From positions 893,069-953,068 of the forward strand of contig NW_019091424.1 of assembly GCF_001949145.1 (NCBI RefSeq): DNA of 60,000 nt, read 5' to 3'. The stretch's first letter is position 1, and the number at the start of each line of letters is the position of its first letter. The notes under the pieces were generated by a model. The model searched no databases. It worked only from the letters and a program-made list of their open reading frames with translations, and was not told the DNA's origin. The DNA comes from Acanthaster planci. Taxonomy: Eukaryota; Echinodermata; Asteroidea; Valvatida; Acanthasteridae. Made by a program: the position numbers and the translations under genes. This document shows, one piece after another, positions 10,580-29,000 of this stretch.

Positions 10580-11930
10580 GGCTTGGTCACCGCATCCTTC
10601 CTGTCGTTAGTCTAAATTCTGGTACACAACGTACATTGTAGGCCTACTTCTTGCTTAACTGTGATTAGTTACTAGGACTCAAAATACAGCTGCACGTGTA
10701 CATGAAAAGGAGGTGCCATTGCTGCAAAGATAAAAAACAAATAATTTCAAATCAGACTAAGATGGATTCGGACATCCTACGACCACAAGTACACGTAAGC
10801 CTAGGCTAACTGTACGTGCACCAGTGCATTTGTTACGCCCAAGCTATGGCCTCTGTCCCAATTTAACTTGGCCATAGTCGGGGCATAATATGTTCACCAT
10901 GTTTGCTGCATTAACTCATCATGGCATAAAAACTACGCACCTTCAAAGATTGGGCTCAACACTACTTGCCGCAAACTTAAAAGGCCTATGCTAGGGGCAT
11001 ACATACATGTAAATGAGTGAGGGTGCTGTTTATGTGGAAATTCATTTTCTTGCATAGGAAACTGTAATCAAAATTCCTCTTGTTTTGCATGTTGTTGCTC
11101 CTCTATTTAATTTCCAATTTCAAAATTTTTGAAATTTCAAGAGAAGCCAGTATTTGATTCATTGAAATAAGGCACAAATATTATTATTAGAACAAAGATT
11201 TTTACAAAAATATGATTTTTGAGGTTTTCAGTAAAAATCCACACTCAATTTTATAAAGCCTGAATAAAAATCACCAATGCACCTGGGGTAGTAAAACTGC
11301 ACAAGTTTCAAATCTGTAACCTTTCAAAGACTGTGCTTAACACAGGAATGCATGGCACTTGACCACTTGTCAAGTGCCATATGCATGCATACATATATCA
11401 TATGCCACTATGTGAGATAACTTCCAATCTAGACAATGGCAGATTCCTTTCAAAACTGAATACAGATGCTTGATGTTACCATGGACATGCAAGTCAAAAA
11501 ACTAACATTTTATAATAAGCTTCATTCCAAGACAGTACATTAAGGTATTGGATAATAATAGGTCTCATACAAAAATACATGAGGCCTATCGATACAAAAC
11601 CAAATGTCTCTCCCGCCAAACGTCTGGACCAGCAGTGAACGTACTTCGAATTCGAGAAATATGGTAGACTGGTTACTTAATATACATTTACAAGAATGTG
11701 TATAAAACTTAGGATAGAGTCTGGGAATCAGACTTAATTTCAAAATGTGTTTTTCCTATGTATTATTTTTGGAAAGAGAAATAAGCTATGGTACACTTTA
11801 AATTAACTGTAACAACATATAATTGTAGTACAAATTATTTTAAAGAAATATTTTAATATTATCAAAGTGTATAAATGAAGAAACATTCAAAAGATATTAT
11901 TAAAATGTGAAAGAGGCACAAAGTTCCAAC
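10580..11930. other. Head-to-head spacer between RFWD3 (-) and YIPF3 (+)
   Basis: The start codons are 1,351 bp apart on opposite strands, so both promoters must lie here unless there are long spliced 5' UTRs. On the minus strand TTAGACTAACGACAG precedes the RFWD3 ATG by about 20 nt and could be a 5' UTR splice acceptor. A small hairpin (TGGCACTTGAC, 5-nt loop, GTCAAGTGCCA) is at 11353-11379. I see no clear TATA box. Confidence 0.5.
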
Positions 11931-18487
<6,557 letters not shown>

Positions 18488-18630
18488 CCGCAGACATACC
18501 GAATTCGTCTCTCTTCAGATGTTTATTTTGTTATTACTAGATATTATTTTTTAATAATATTATTGTGGTAGTTTTTGGATGATGGAAAATGGAGTTGATC
18601 ATGGTATTTCATGTTAGGCCCCCCCAAAAG

Positions 18631-18939
18631 AGTTTTGTCTCTGGTCAGCGCGCGCGTCGATTTCCAGCATGCACGTCAATCTTTTTTTTCTCTGCGAGAG
18701 GTGCAACAGCGACCTGCACTGCCTCAACACTTTTGCGGGATGTTTTACTCAGAGTGATTGATCGATGTTGGACAGTGATAGCAGACTATGGATACGAAGT
18801 TTTTATTGTCAGCTTATCAACTGGTCTAGTCCCATGACTCAACGTGCGTTTGCAATGTACAATCCAGCCCTAGAGGAAAAAAGAAAAGGGCACATCGAGG
18901 CGTCAGTTCCGGGACATCAGTCTAACCAGAGACAAAACT
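18631..18939. repeat. Possible MITE with 15-bp perfect terminal inverted repeats
   Basis: AGTTTTGTCTCTGGT at 18631-18645 is matched exactly in inverse by ACCAGAGACAAAACT at 18925-18939. The interior has no coding capacity. No second copy found in the window. Confidence 0.5.
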
Positions 18940-19106
18940 GATTCTTGTTTTTCGGCCTTAGTGCTGGAGTTACTTTAAAACAAGGTAACCTTTGCTTTAT
19001 TTCTCGTACATTATTTAGCTGTGCATTTTTTTCCTTGTGAAGACATATTTTACGCCCTCTTTTTCCTTCTATTATTTTATGTCTTTACTTTTTTAGATAA
19101 TATAAT

Positions 19107-19257
19107 TGTACACAGGCATGCAGCTTTTCCTCAGGGCAGCTGATTTCTTCGTTTTTTTACTTCACACGCATGCCATTGAAAATTGTGAAATACTGAAAAA
19201 CACAGAATTGGAAATTCTTCAGTTTTTGTCCAAGTCCAAATTGCATGCCTGTGTACA
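19107..19257. repeat. Inverted repeat, 16-bp perfect arms, about 119-bp spacer
   Basis: TGTACACAGGCATGCA at 19107-19122 and TGCATGCCTGTGTACA at 19242-19257. The interior has further partial complementarity (GAAAATTGTGAAATAC and AATTGGAAATTCTTC). Confidence 0.6.
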
Positions 19258-19569
19258 TCTTCACAATCAAAGACAAACCAGCAGATAGTGCTTTTTTGAA
19301 AGACAATGATTCCACGGTAGAAACCCACATGTGATGCCAGTCTTCCGAGGACATCACCTGGAATTTTTGTTTTGTTTTTTGGCCGTTGCTGTTGTCCGTA
19401 TAGGTATATTCCCCAGCCCAAATTTTGGGTCTGTCATCTCAGACAACGTAGGTAAATTTGCCCAGGTTACCCAGAGTTCCTCACGTGTAGGTTATTAAAG
19501 ACAACTTGATCAAAATCGGGCGTAGTCATTAAACCATTGCGGAGGTACACGTGTGGTTTCATTCGGCAC

Positions 19570-19670
19570 CGGTAATTGGAAGCTATCGCTGCGCAGACCG
19601 GCAAAACGCTCGTGGACAAACGGCACGCGCGCGTTACGTGCCTTTTGACCGATAGGATGCTTTGACTAAA
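19570..19670. repeat. GCGCGC-core inverted element, degraded copy 1
   Basis: Matches the left half of the 20241-20420 element (GGAAGCTATCGCTGCGCAG, CTCGTGGACAAACGGCACGCGCGCGTTACGTGCC). The right half is not recognisable. Confidence 0.55.
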
Positions 19671-20240
19671 AAAATCCTTTAAAAATCGCCATTATTAAAG
19701 CTCCCTCCACGTGATGAGGATTCTTCTCCAAATGGCTGTTACCTCTGTTAAAATGCTCATTGCCGGAAAATGCGGATGCTCCCAAAGTTGGAATTGTTAC
19801 TGTTGCTCACGACTGACTCCTGCTTGAAGAAAAGCCTCAGCAGAAGGGAAGAGACTTGACATTCAGACTGTACGTGTGGTCCATGGTTTGTAGAGTATTG
19901 GTGTAGTGTAGTTGGAAAGCTTGCATACTGGTGTTTGATACATTGATGCTTCCAGTATATGGACTCAGTTCTTAAGAATGTTTTTCTTTTCCATTTTTTC
20001 TTCCCGCGGTTGACTTGGGGAAACTAGACAAAATGCCAACTGGGCTGATGTTACCTGTACTGCAAAATTTGAATGATTTAGTGGAGGACGCCTATGGGAA
20101 AGCTTATCAGGAGGAAATGAACTTGGGTTAAATCACGTAAGGATATCAATCGAATTTGGGCGTGGTTGCATGTACTTGCTATAAAGAAACAACAAGCGAG
20201 GCTGCTCCTTGAAACTCACACTGTGTATTGTAATTCGACA

Positions 20241-20420
20241 ACCAGACTTTGAAGCCATTACTGCGGTGGGCGCAACTCTCGTGGACAGGTGGTACGCGCG
20301 CGTTACATGCCTCTTCGACCAGTAGGGTGTCGTGATTTGCCAAATGCACGCGCGCGTTTAGCTGAAGAATGTGCGTGTGAGTGCGGTGCCACCGCAGTTA
20401 CGGCGTCTAATCGGGTTAGT
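20241..20420. mobile_element. MITE-like element with CpG-rich core (GCGCGC family, copy 2)
   Basis: The left end ACCAGACTTTGAAGCCATTA followed by CTGCGGTGG is mirrored by GCCACCGCAGTTACGGCGTCTAAT on the right. Two ACGCGCGCGTT blocks sit symmetrically inside. Copies at 40394-40600 and 58500-58655 share both the termini (GCAATAATGGCTTCTAAT) and the CGCGCGCGTACCACCTGTCC block. Confidence 0.75.
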
Positions 20421-21096
20421 CTATACCATGTAAAAACGCTGCCAAGTATAAAGTCGATATGAAGAGGCTGGAGCTTGCAAGTGCAGCCTCTCTTTGAAGC
20501 AATGGGTCCTCTGCGGGCATCCAGTGGCGTGTTCGAATCGATTGGCTGCGGTTGGACACAACGCACGCGTCTGTTAAAGCAGCCCAGCTTGTTGCATTTC
20601 CCATGGCTAAGTGTCATTTCCAACCGCAGCCATTGAAGCAGTGTTCGGACGCGGCTCATCATCGCACCATTTCAAGTTTATGGGTTGGGAAATGTTTGTT
20701 TGGCTTTATATTATGGTTTCCTCGTGCATTGTATTTTCTTCATGCTTTTCTTGTGTAGTCATGAGGGTACATATTTTTGTGGGTGGCGTTCCTTTTTCCT
20801 TGCTTCATTCCACCTTTTCTTGTCCTAATGACCCCTTAGTTCAAATTGTAGTTGAAATCGTTCACAGGTCTGACCAGCTGAGCAGTGTACTTCATGTGAA
20901 AGTACCATGTTGCCGATTTCTCGATCTCAATGTAAAAAAAAATGCAGTCTTACGAAATTTTAGTGAAAAGCGGAATGAATAATGTCCTAAAAATGTAGAG
21001 AATTCCTGATTGGGCTTGCTAGACCTACTTCTGGAAGACTTATTGATGGGTTTACATCCAATTCAACATAGGCCTAAGTGGTTACAATACGGTTGT

Positions 21097-21249
21097 TTCA
21101 CAAAAGTGCGCCTCCAAGAGTTTGCAACGCGTTGGCCAATCGCAGTGCAAGCAGTCTGTCGACCTAATGCGCGTTTGGAAAGGGTCGACAGATTTTGCGT
21201 TTGTGATTGGCTAACGCGTTGCAAACTCTTGGAGGCGCACTGTTGTGAA
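21097..21249. mobile_element. Foldback element, 68-bp inverted arms
   Basis: Bases 21097-21164 and 21182-21249 are inverted copies with a 17-nt centre. Shared arm sequence includes GTGCGCCTCCAAGAGTTTGC and AACGCGTTGGCCAATC, against GATTGGCTAACGCGTTG on the right, and GTCGACC at the centre. No clear target-site duplication seen. Confidence 0.8.
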
Positions 21250-24200
21250 TCGCCCGTGTTGTGGTTAACTGTGGTTAACCCGGGGACAGAAACTGAACAG
21301 AAACGGCGTGCAGTGGCTTGCACGCGGAGTGCTTGCCGTCTAGCCAGATTGGCCCGGTCCGATCATGCACGGGCAACCTTCGTTCTCAGATATACAGTTT
21401 CATGACAAAGGCAAAACCAAGGTCATACTTTGAATAGTGAGTCGCGTGTGCTTGAGTCAAGTCATTGTGTCTATAATTCTATGGGGTTTACAGGTGTCAG
21501 ACTTCTTGTCAACGTTTCGGCAGGTGAAGGTTCATGTTAAAAACTGTTTTGCAGAGTTTGGTGGGCTTCTGATGAGACTGTCGCTCATTTGCTCAAATTT
21601 TCCAAGTTGCAAGCTTGGCATCAGCTTTCCTGTGTTATATAGGCCTACTGCACTGCTTCGATCAGTGCGATCTTGCGAGACATTACTAGCAACGGAGCAT
21701 AGGCTTCGCGTGGGGCAAGCCCCTCCCCAGGGAAAAAAGTGAAAAATTGGGAAAAAAAGGGAAAGGGGGAGAATCGAAAGAATCGAAAATGAGGGATGAA
21801 AGGGGACGAAAATTACCAATTTGCTGAAAAACAATACCTAGAAGGTTTCCCCTTCTACTGTGAATGGTTGTTGTAGGAATGCTTTCCCCTTTGGAAAACC
21901 TCCCTGCCCGAACGAAAATGCTGGCTTGCCCCCGGAGAAAAGGTATGGCCACGCTCATGCACCACAGTTCATGTAATGTCATTATTATGGCACTTCTTTA
22001 CTTTCAAAGCCTTGAATCGGGTGCATTCTAATGGGTGTATCTGCCGATTCTTATTTTGATTTCCATCTGCTCAGAGCTGCCCTATCTGCTTTTGAAGCAC
22101 GTCTTTAGCTTTATCTGTACCTTTCCTGCAGCATGCACATTTTTAAATTTCTGTTCATAAAAATTCTGGACAGGGATGCATCAAACCAAGTGACGCTCTC
22201 TGTATTGTCCACCCGCAAGGGTTTCGATACATCAAGAGAAGAATTGCGTTTTATGACAAACATTTATGTATATCGGGCCCAGCGGGTGTTTAAGACATGC
22301 TATCCTACTTTAATCAAAGAGTTCATACGCCCCAACTTCGAAGTTTACAAGCTTGAAATCATTTTGACGAACGTCTGCGCTTCCCAGTGATGCATTGATT
22401 CACAGGGTCACGCATCATTGCGCACCGTTGCTTTTGAACAGCGACATTGGGTTGGCACACTTTAAGTGAATCAAAGTTGACAGTTGAAAGTTGTGTCTGG
22501 AAACATTCTCAATACAAACCAAAAGAGGAAGATGACTCTTTCACAGCTGCGATACGGCTTGCAAATGTGGGTGGCGTGCTTTCATGACACACTGTTATAC
22601 AATTGAGCTAGATTAATAAACGGTTTAATTAAGAGTTAATTAACAGTTATGCCATCACTGTGAACCTAGGAAAATCACAATGGTTCAGTTAACAACGATG
22701 CTATCCTTACGTGAGAGGAAACACCCGGTATCCAGCAGTGGACTCGTTTTTTTTCTTGCTTTCCTAGTTAACTCACTGTAATTGCTTTGGTGCGCTTTTG
22801 TTTTTTCCAACTATACAGCTGTCGCTAGCATTCGATGAAATCCGAGGCCCAGTGTTCCAGGAACGAGGTATTTAACTTCGAATTATAAACTCTTTTATGT
22901 ATGAGATACCTGGCTCTGACAAACTTTATGCCCTACGTGGACTGTATCAAAGGAACACCTTTTATAAAGATATTCATCGGGTTGGGAACAGAGCCGAAAT
23001 GTCTCGACGACACTTTTAATATAATATGCCTTGTAAACTTACTCCATGGAAAATCCGAAGCCACAACTTTTTGATGGAGGCTAATCTCGTTTAGTTTATG
23101 CTAATACCGTCAAGAGATCTGACTCTACCAGAAGAAACAACCCTCGGTTAGTAAACACTGGCTTGAGCCCAACCAAAATGTTGAACGGATTGTAACATGC
23201 ATTGTTTTGTATTCTTTTATTTTCTTGAGGAGTAATTTACAGGTAAACAAAAGACAAATCTGTTTGCAGCTACGTGTCAGTGAGAGCAACATCAATATCC
23301 TAAGTCATCAAAGAGAGCGTTAGAGACTTGCCTTTAAAACCCGTTGAAAGAAAGGTTACATGTATGTATTAGAAATAAATGCTTTACTAAGCACATGTTC
23401 ATTTTGATCAATCCCCAGGCTTGTTCTTACTTATCTTTGCGACACATGAATAGCCCTTTTTCATTGGTTGATCAGTGCTGGTTTGTAGGAAACTAGGATC
23501 TTCTTATTCTGGCATTGGAAACTGCCAAAAAGCTGACTTGGTTAATTAAAAGGATTTCATGTATCCAGTTCAGGAACAGCATGGGTTATTCTTGCATCCG
23601 TTTCAGACAGGCGTTCTACAGTCGCGCCGAACCCAAAAGGACATTTTGAATTAAGTGGACAAAAGTTCGACGTCTGAAACAATTAGGAGCGACCAGACCT
23701 GCTAGCAGGCGAAAGATCGACACCTGAAGGTGCTCGGTACGTCACCAGAGCGACTTGGTTTCACACGTCGCTCTTTTCAAGGGTCAAACCCAATGCAAAT
23801 GTACGTATTACGTTTGCCTGCCGGAAACAATAGTTGATCGGGTCGACCTGAGTCTCTCTTAATTGTCTCTCTTTGGTTAGGCGCGACTCTAAAACGCTTG
23901 ATACGGGTATTATACTGTTGTAGTGAAGGGAAGCCGCATGTGGCGACAGATTCCCAATTCCAAAGATTTTTTTCCACATTCGGAGAGTTGTTGCAAAATT
24001 GCACCAGCCATTATCTGATTTATATGACCCCACACGAAAACGTTTCGACTTCAATGCGCCATCATTGATCACATTAGTTTTGGAGCAAACGGTTCAATGT
24101 CGTTGGTCTCCAACACTGATTTTCAGATGGTATTGTGATATTAGAGTGGAGACCCATAAATCTCGTGGATATTGAATGTTCACGCCCTCAAATGAACTCT

Positions 24201-24735
24201 TTTTGCAGTTCTTTTCGAAACCTAGAACGTTCTTTACGTCCCACTCATGGCTGTACTTTGAATAGGCACAGAAGTGAAGTCGAAAGCCCAGTTTTTCTCT
24301 CAGATGCGCGGTGCGCCTTGCTTTACCCTGCCATCCGTCATCTTTACTTATAAATGTTGTTTCTATTGCATTGTTGCCGTACTTTGAGATAAAAAAGCTC
24401 GAGCATGTTTCGAAGCGACCGATATAAACGTGTACAGTAAAAACGCGAAAATACAGTGTAACTAATGTAAAGTAAGATATGTATAGTATTTAAAATAAAC
24501 TTCTCTTAAGTAAAAGAATCTTAAAACTACACGGTTAATAATGCTGATCTGTAAACAAGTAGCCACTTTTTCGAGTTGCAAAGGCTCATTGATTGGTAAA
24601 TAAATGCATGCGATGAGGACGAAAATAAACATGGGTGCTTCAGTTCTGCATTTAATTCGATCATTGGATGTGTCCGTTACAAATTCCGATCGAACCACTG
24701 TATTTACTCCGCTCTCTGAGATATGTTAACCATTA

Positions 24736-24797
24736 ATGAACCCTAACCCTCCTCAATCCTTCACCTGTTGGAGGACTGAGGAGTGTTAGGGTTAACC
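24736..24797. repeat. Short hairpin element with telomere-like ends (copy 1)
   Basis: Left AACCCTAACCCTCCTCAATCC, loop TTCACCTGTTGGA, right GGACTGAGGAGTGTTAGGGTTAA. A second copy at 33893-33952 keeps the loop and the paired ends. Confidence 0.7.
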
Positions 24798-25091
24798 ATC
24801 GACTTTTACCATACATTTAGACACGTAGCCAGCACTAATAATTGTTGTCCACGGGTTCTGGTGGGGTTGGATCAGTGGGATAGGAAAATGGCTTTTACGA
24901 GATGGAGAAATTCCTAGGAGAACAGTCGACCGGCTGGAACTCGCACGATCCGGTGTAATAGACTGCAAAGCTCTAAACTCGGCATAGTTGCCAGCCAAGC
25001 TGTTACAAGGCGCGAGAGGAACCGCTGTTCCAGCCTGATTGTAACGGATTGGTCATCGGAACCAATCCACCCTCCGATTTTCTGCACAGCA

Positions 25092-26033
25092 TCAAACATG
25101 GCTCTCGTAGTACGAGTTCCTGTACTTCTTCCTCGTCTCGTTCATGCCGCTGTGCTGAGACAGTGTGGGTGCATTGTGTATACTGATGGCGCCCTCCCTA
25201 TACGGCATATCGGGATTGTCGTAGGCAAACGGTGAAGGATTAGCCGGTCTGGGTAAAACGGACACTTGGACACGGGAGGAGAGCTGTGGTGGCTGACTGC
25301 TCGCTGGAGTTGTCGCTGCTAACGGGGAGAAAGTCTGAAGAACCAGCGGTCTGCTGTGATTGGCTGTGTAGTCGGCCGCATGAGCCGTTCCTCCACTGTG
25401 ATTGGCGGGGCTACTGTTCACAGAGATGACCTTCTCACGCCAGACGATTGGGTTGGTTGGCGCCGCGGCTACCTCGCGCCGATTTGGCGCGTCTGCTTGC
25501 GCGCGTCCCCAGTTGCCGACGCGGTCAGTCATTGGGCCTTCCTCGGCACCGACGCGCGTCGACCTGTTGAAGGTGGAGTCGGCGAGGTTTTGCTGTCGCG
25601 CTTCCCTGACCCTGGCGGACAAGAATTCCAGCGAGTTGTCCTGGCGACTGGACGACGTCGTGAAGCCCGCTTCGAACTCCGTGGCTCTCAGCGTCCCGTG
25701 ACTGTCTTCGTGGTCGTCCGCGGCTGCCTCCGCTCGCTCGCGAAGCTTGTCCACAACGGACGGCAGGATCCTCTTAAGCTGTCTGACCTCGCCTTTGGAT
25801 CGGTCGACAAGGAACCACAGCAACAGACAGAGCAACACCAGCATCAGCGCAGCGATGCCCATGCAAGCGTAGATTAGACTCTCCTGGTGGGCATTGTAGC
25901 CCGGGTCTAGTTCCGGCGGCATCTGGGCTCGGCTGTTCTGCGCGGTCGCCACGGATGCCGGAGACGCCACCACACAGCAAAACAGCAGGGTTGCAAGCCA
26001 GGAATTGGCATGCTGTTCTTTGACAAGTAACAT
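25092..26033 (-). CDS. Uncharacterised type I membrane protein with C-terminal PDZ ligand (intronless, 313 aa)
   Basis: I do not recognise this gene. The start is the ATG at 26033; the frame stays open upstream to 26090 but without another ATG. Residues 1-31 look like a signal peptide (hydrophobic NSWLATLLFCCVVASPA, then small residues before AQ). After about 20 extracellular residues there is one clear membrane span at 53-76 (LIYACMGIAALMLVLLCLLL and onwards), followed by DRSKGE and basic residues, as expected on the cytosolic side. The roughly 237-aa tail is disordered, Ser/Ala/Pro/Arg-rich and ends in ESHV, a class I PDZ-binding pattern. No intron is needed; the coding strand is GC-rich compared with its AT-rich surroundings, which supports real coding. 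The alternative is a last exon of a longer gene with an upstream start, since TTGAGGCAG/GTAACT lies just 5' of it. Confidence 0.65.
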   Translation of the reverse strand: MLLVKEQHANSWLATLLFCCVVASPASVATAQNSRAQMPPELDPGYNAHQESLIYACMGIAALMLVLLCLLLWFLVDRSKGEVRQLKRILPSVVDKLRERAEAAADDHEDSHGTLRATEFEAGFTTSSSRQDNSLEFLSARVREARQQNLADSTFNRSTRVGAEEGPMTDRVGNWGRAQADAPNRREVAAAPTNPIVWREKVISVNSSPANHSGGTAHAADYTANHSRPLVLQTFSPLAATTPASSQPPQLSSRVQVSVLPRPANPSPFAYDNPDMPYREGAISIHNAPTLSQHSGMNETRKKYRNSYYESHV

Positions 26034-29000
26034 AGTTCTCACGATCTTATACAACTTCGAAGTGTAAAGAGGTCCAGTTACCTGCCTCAAATAAGTGGAT
26101 AGTCCCCGATCGTCGGCTTGCCTTCGTGGGCAGGTTATCAGCTAGTGACTATCATAACTTGATCTGAAATCGTACTCTTGTTATTCAGTTTGTCCCATCA
26201 ACAGAGCGGTCTCCCCGAAACACGTTCCTGTTGTTTGACAAAGCACAGAGAGAGATTGAGAAAAAAATATCAGCAATAGTGTATTGAGTGTGCAATGCCT
26301 ATTCACTCCCACACAGTGTAATGAGGTAAAACGTCAACCACAAATGGGCTGGAATATTCAGAGCTCACTAATTCTAATCCTAGATCCTAACCAACCGATT
26401 GACGCGCTAACTCAGGGAAAATGGCGTTTTAAATAGATATTTCAAATGAGAAAAATTCCTATTTGGAGAAAATGCAGTGCTTGTGGTACGAGGTCTCTGT
26501 TACAGCGAGGTACGTGTACTTTGTAAAGGCCTAACGACCTTGTTAGAAAAGTGTTCAACTTTAATCGCCAAAGAAATTGAAGATAAGGTGTCGAAGCCCC
26601 CCGTTTTCCGACAGAACAGACCAATTCTGAAAACATGTTAATTTGGTCATCGTTATACTCGATACAAAAATAGTCCCCACATCATTGAAGACGCCGCTTT
26701 TTTGAACTTATTCGGTAAAGCGAATTAAACCTAAAAGGCTCTTTTTTTGGTTGGAGCTTACTTCAGCGCATCGAACTTTAAAGTGAACTTTTTACACTTG
26801 GGCGACGCGTTGACTGTAAGGCTACAAGGTCGCACAGACAAGCGTGGGAAAGAAGTTGGTCGACTCGGCTTCCCTCGCAAAGTGTATCCAAGTGTGACAG
26901 CATTTTATTCACAGTATCACGCCTACTGTGAAACTAATGTGCACCGAATGTGTAATATTTCGTGTCGCCTACGAAAGATGACGGATATTGGATTCTGTCT
27001 GCATGCATGAAATACCTCGATCTTGACAGTCAAGGGCGGCTGGGGGGCGCCCCCTCCCCAAAAAGGCAAACAAGAAGGCATTTGGGGGGGCTGTTTCATT
27101 TGGAAAACGTGTTAAACGCTCCCAAAATGTTGCTGAAAAGGGTTGTAAAAGTCATATGAAAAAAAATTATGTTTAGCCCCTGCAACCCCCCCCCAAAAAA
27201 GGTTCTTGATCCGCGTTTGTTGAGCCCACCCCGGCCGCCTATAGCTGGAAGGGTGCTTGCAATATTTTTAGCTTCCAGTTCAAATAAATATGTCAACCAG
27301 CCGTATTCATGGCCCACTTTAAAAGGGGGCATTCGTGGTTCCACACTTTCGTTTACTCGATATGCAGCTTCAACTCGACATGACCATGAATCTTTGGCGG
27401 AGCGTTGCTCGCGTAATGTGACACCAATTACGTCGAGTTCCCCGTCCTTTTGCCCCTAATTTTCGTGGTAGGTCCCAACCGGAGCAGACATTACTTCAAC
27501 TGAAGCTGGGCGAGTCGTTGACAAGCCCGTACAAACATCCGTGATTTATGTTCGTGCACCAGGCTGCAAATTATTTTCGGAAAAATGAATTGACACCACT
27601 GTCTGTCTTATCCAGAACACATAATGTTTGCTGAAAAAGCCACACACGGGGGCACATCATATCAATGTATATATGATTACTGGCAAAAGCAGATGCATCT
27701 AGGAGGATTCAATCAAACTTGCTAGTGCTTTCGCTGGAGTGAAGCTTGCAAGTTTTCCCCCATTAACTTAATGGGCACTTCCACCAAAATCTAAATCCCC
27801 CGTAGTTGGCTGATAACAATTGGCGTTCAATACCATGTCCATTGTTAAGTCGGGGTTGAATACTGCATGTATATGTCCACAGCGTCATGGGTGATACTTA
27901 AGACACTTACCAATTTTTCCCACTGCTGGCCCCTTCCGAGAGAACTAGAAGTCCTCCGTGAACGAAAAAAACTCACATGTTGTATCAAGAAGTGTATTAC
28001 CATGGAAGTAGGAAAAGATTTAGTAACAGCGGTTGATGTCATATCTTGCTGTATGGTTGTATTGCGTTAACCACGTTCCTTCCTAACATTCACCGGTTTG
28101 AACATCACACATGGCCGTCGAACACTTATTTAGAAGAGCACTTTTTACTTAAAATTAGTGGTCTTACAACGGGGAGGAAATGAAGTCAGTTTCCGGAAGA
28201 CACTCGCAACCACCTGTAATACTGTAATGCATCTGTACAGTGTACATGTACAATACACCACACCGTGATGTGTTGGGCTTGGCGCGTGTTACGTGGGTCG
28301 GGCCGCACCATGTACGTGAGTACGAGAGTAGATTACCATGAGCCCGTCGGATCACAGTGAAACCCTTTGTCAAAAAATATGGCCTAGCGGCTGAATGCCT
28401 CACGGAACGGCCTTGACGGTAATGGATCTGTGGTTAGACAGGAGGGGAGTATGGTGACCCCGGCGACCTGACACAGTGGCATGTTCACTGAGCCACGTAC
28501 GAAGAAATAAATGGTTTAGCTAGCTCTGCATAATGATATTACCTTTTCTCTTAAAAGTTTCCACACAATCAACTTTTATTCATTTGTGGGTTCCTTTCTA
28601 GTCATATTTTTGCTTATTTTAATGGTGTGGAGTTTATTGGTCGTTTAATTCGAACTATCAGCCATTAACTACAGACTTCCTTCGCTACGCCACAAGCGAA
28701 CGTAGCAAAATGTACCGGCTAGCTTTAGTCCCATCTCCTGATTTAACACAGCAAGCTTGCAAATTTTGATGTGGTCGGCATAACTTATGTAATCTCTTGA
28801 GATAATGCAGCTTCAAGTGCCAGTATAGCCTGCAACCTCACTGACACTCGATCCAATAACAGTGAGCTGCTTTGGGTCATCTTGTAGCGCCCTCTTTTGG
28901 CAGAGGCACATCTTAATTAGTAGACGGAGATTTCAGTAAAGTCCTGCGGAGCTCAGTGGAGTAGGTATGATTAGTAGACGGAGATTTCAGTAAAGTCCTG

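Larger units (their letters stand above)
18488..25091. other. Non-coding interval between YIPF3 and the 313-aa ORF
   Basis: I found no open frame with coding texture or paired splice sites. It holds several inverted-repeat elements, listed separately. The YIPF3 3' UTR should occupy its first part, but no exact AATAAA is seen close to the stop (only ATTAATAATATT-like sequence at about 18550). Confidence 0.6.

Noticed and set aside
21010-21405. 131-codon plus-strand open frame
   Set aside because: Spans the 68-bp-arm foldback; no coding texture outside it.
24736-24797. Interstitial telomere
   Set aside because: Only one or two TTAGGG units at each end of a hairpin, not a tandem array.
25356-25877. 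173-codon plus-strand open frame
   Set aside because: It is antisense to the 313-aa membrane protein; its length follows from the GC-rich coding strand. The sense frame has a signal peptide and membrane span, this one has nothing recognisable.
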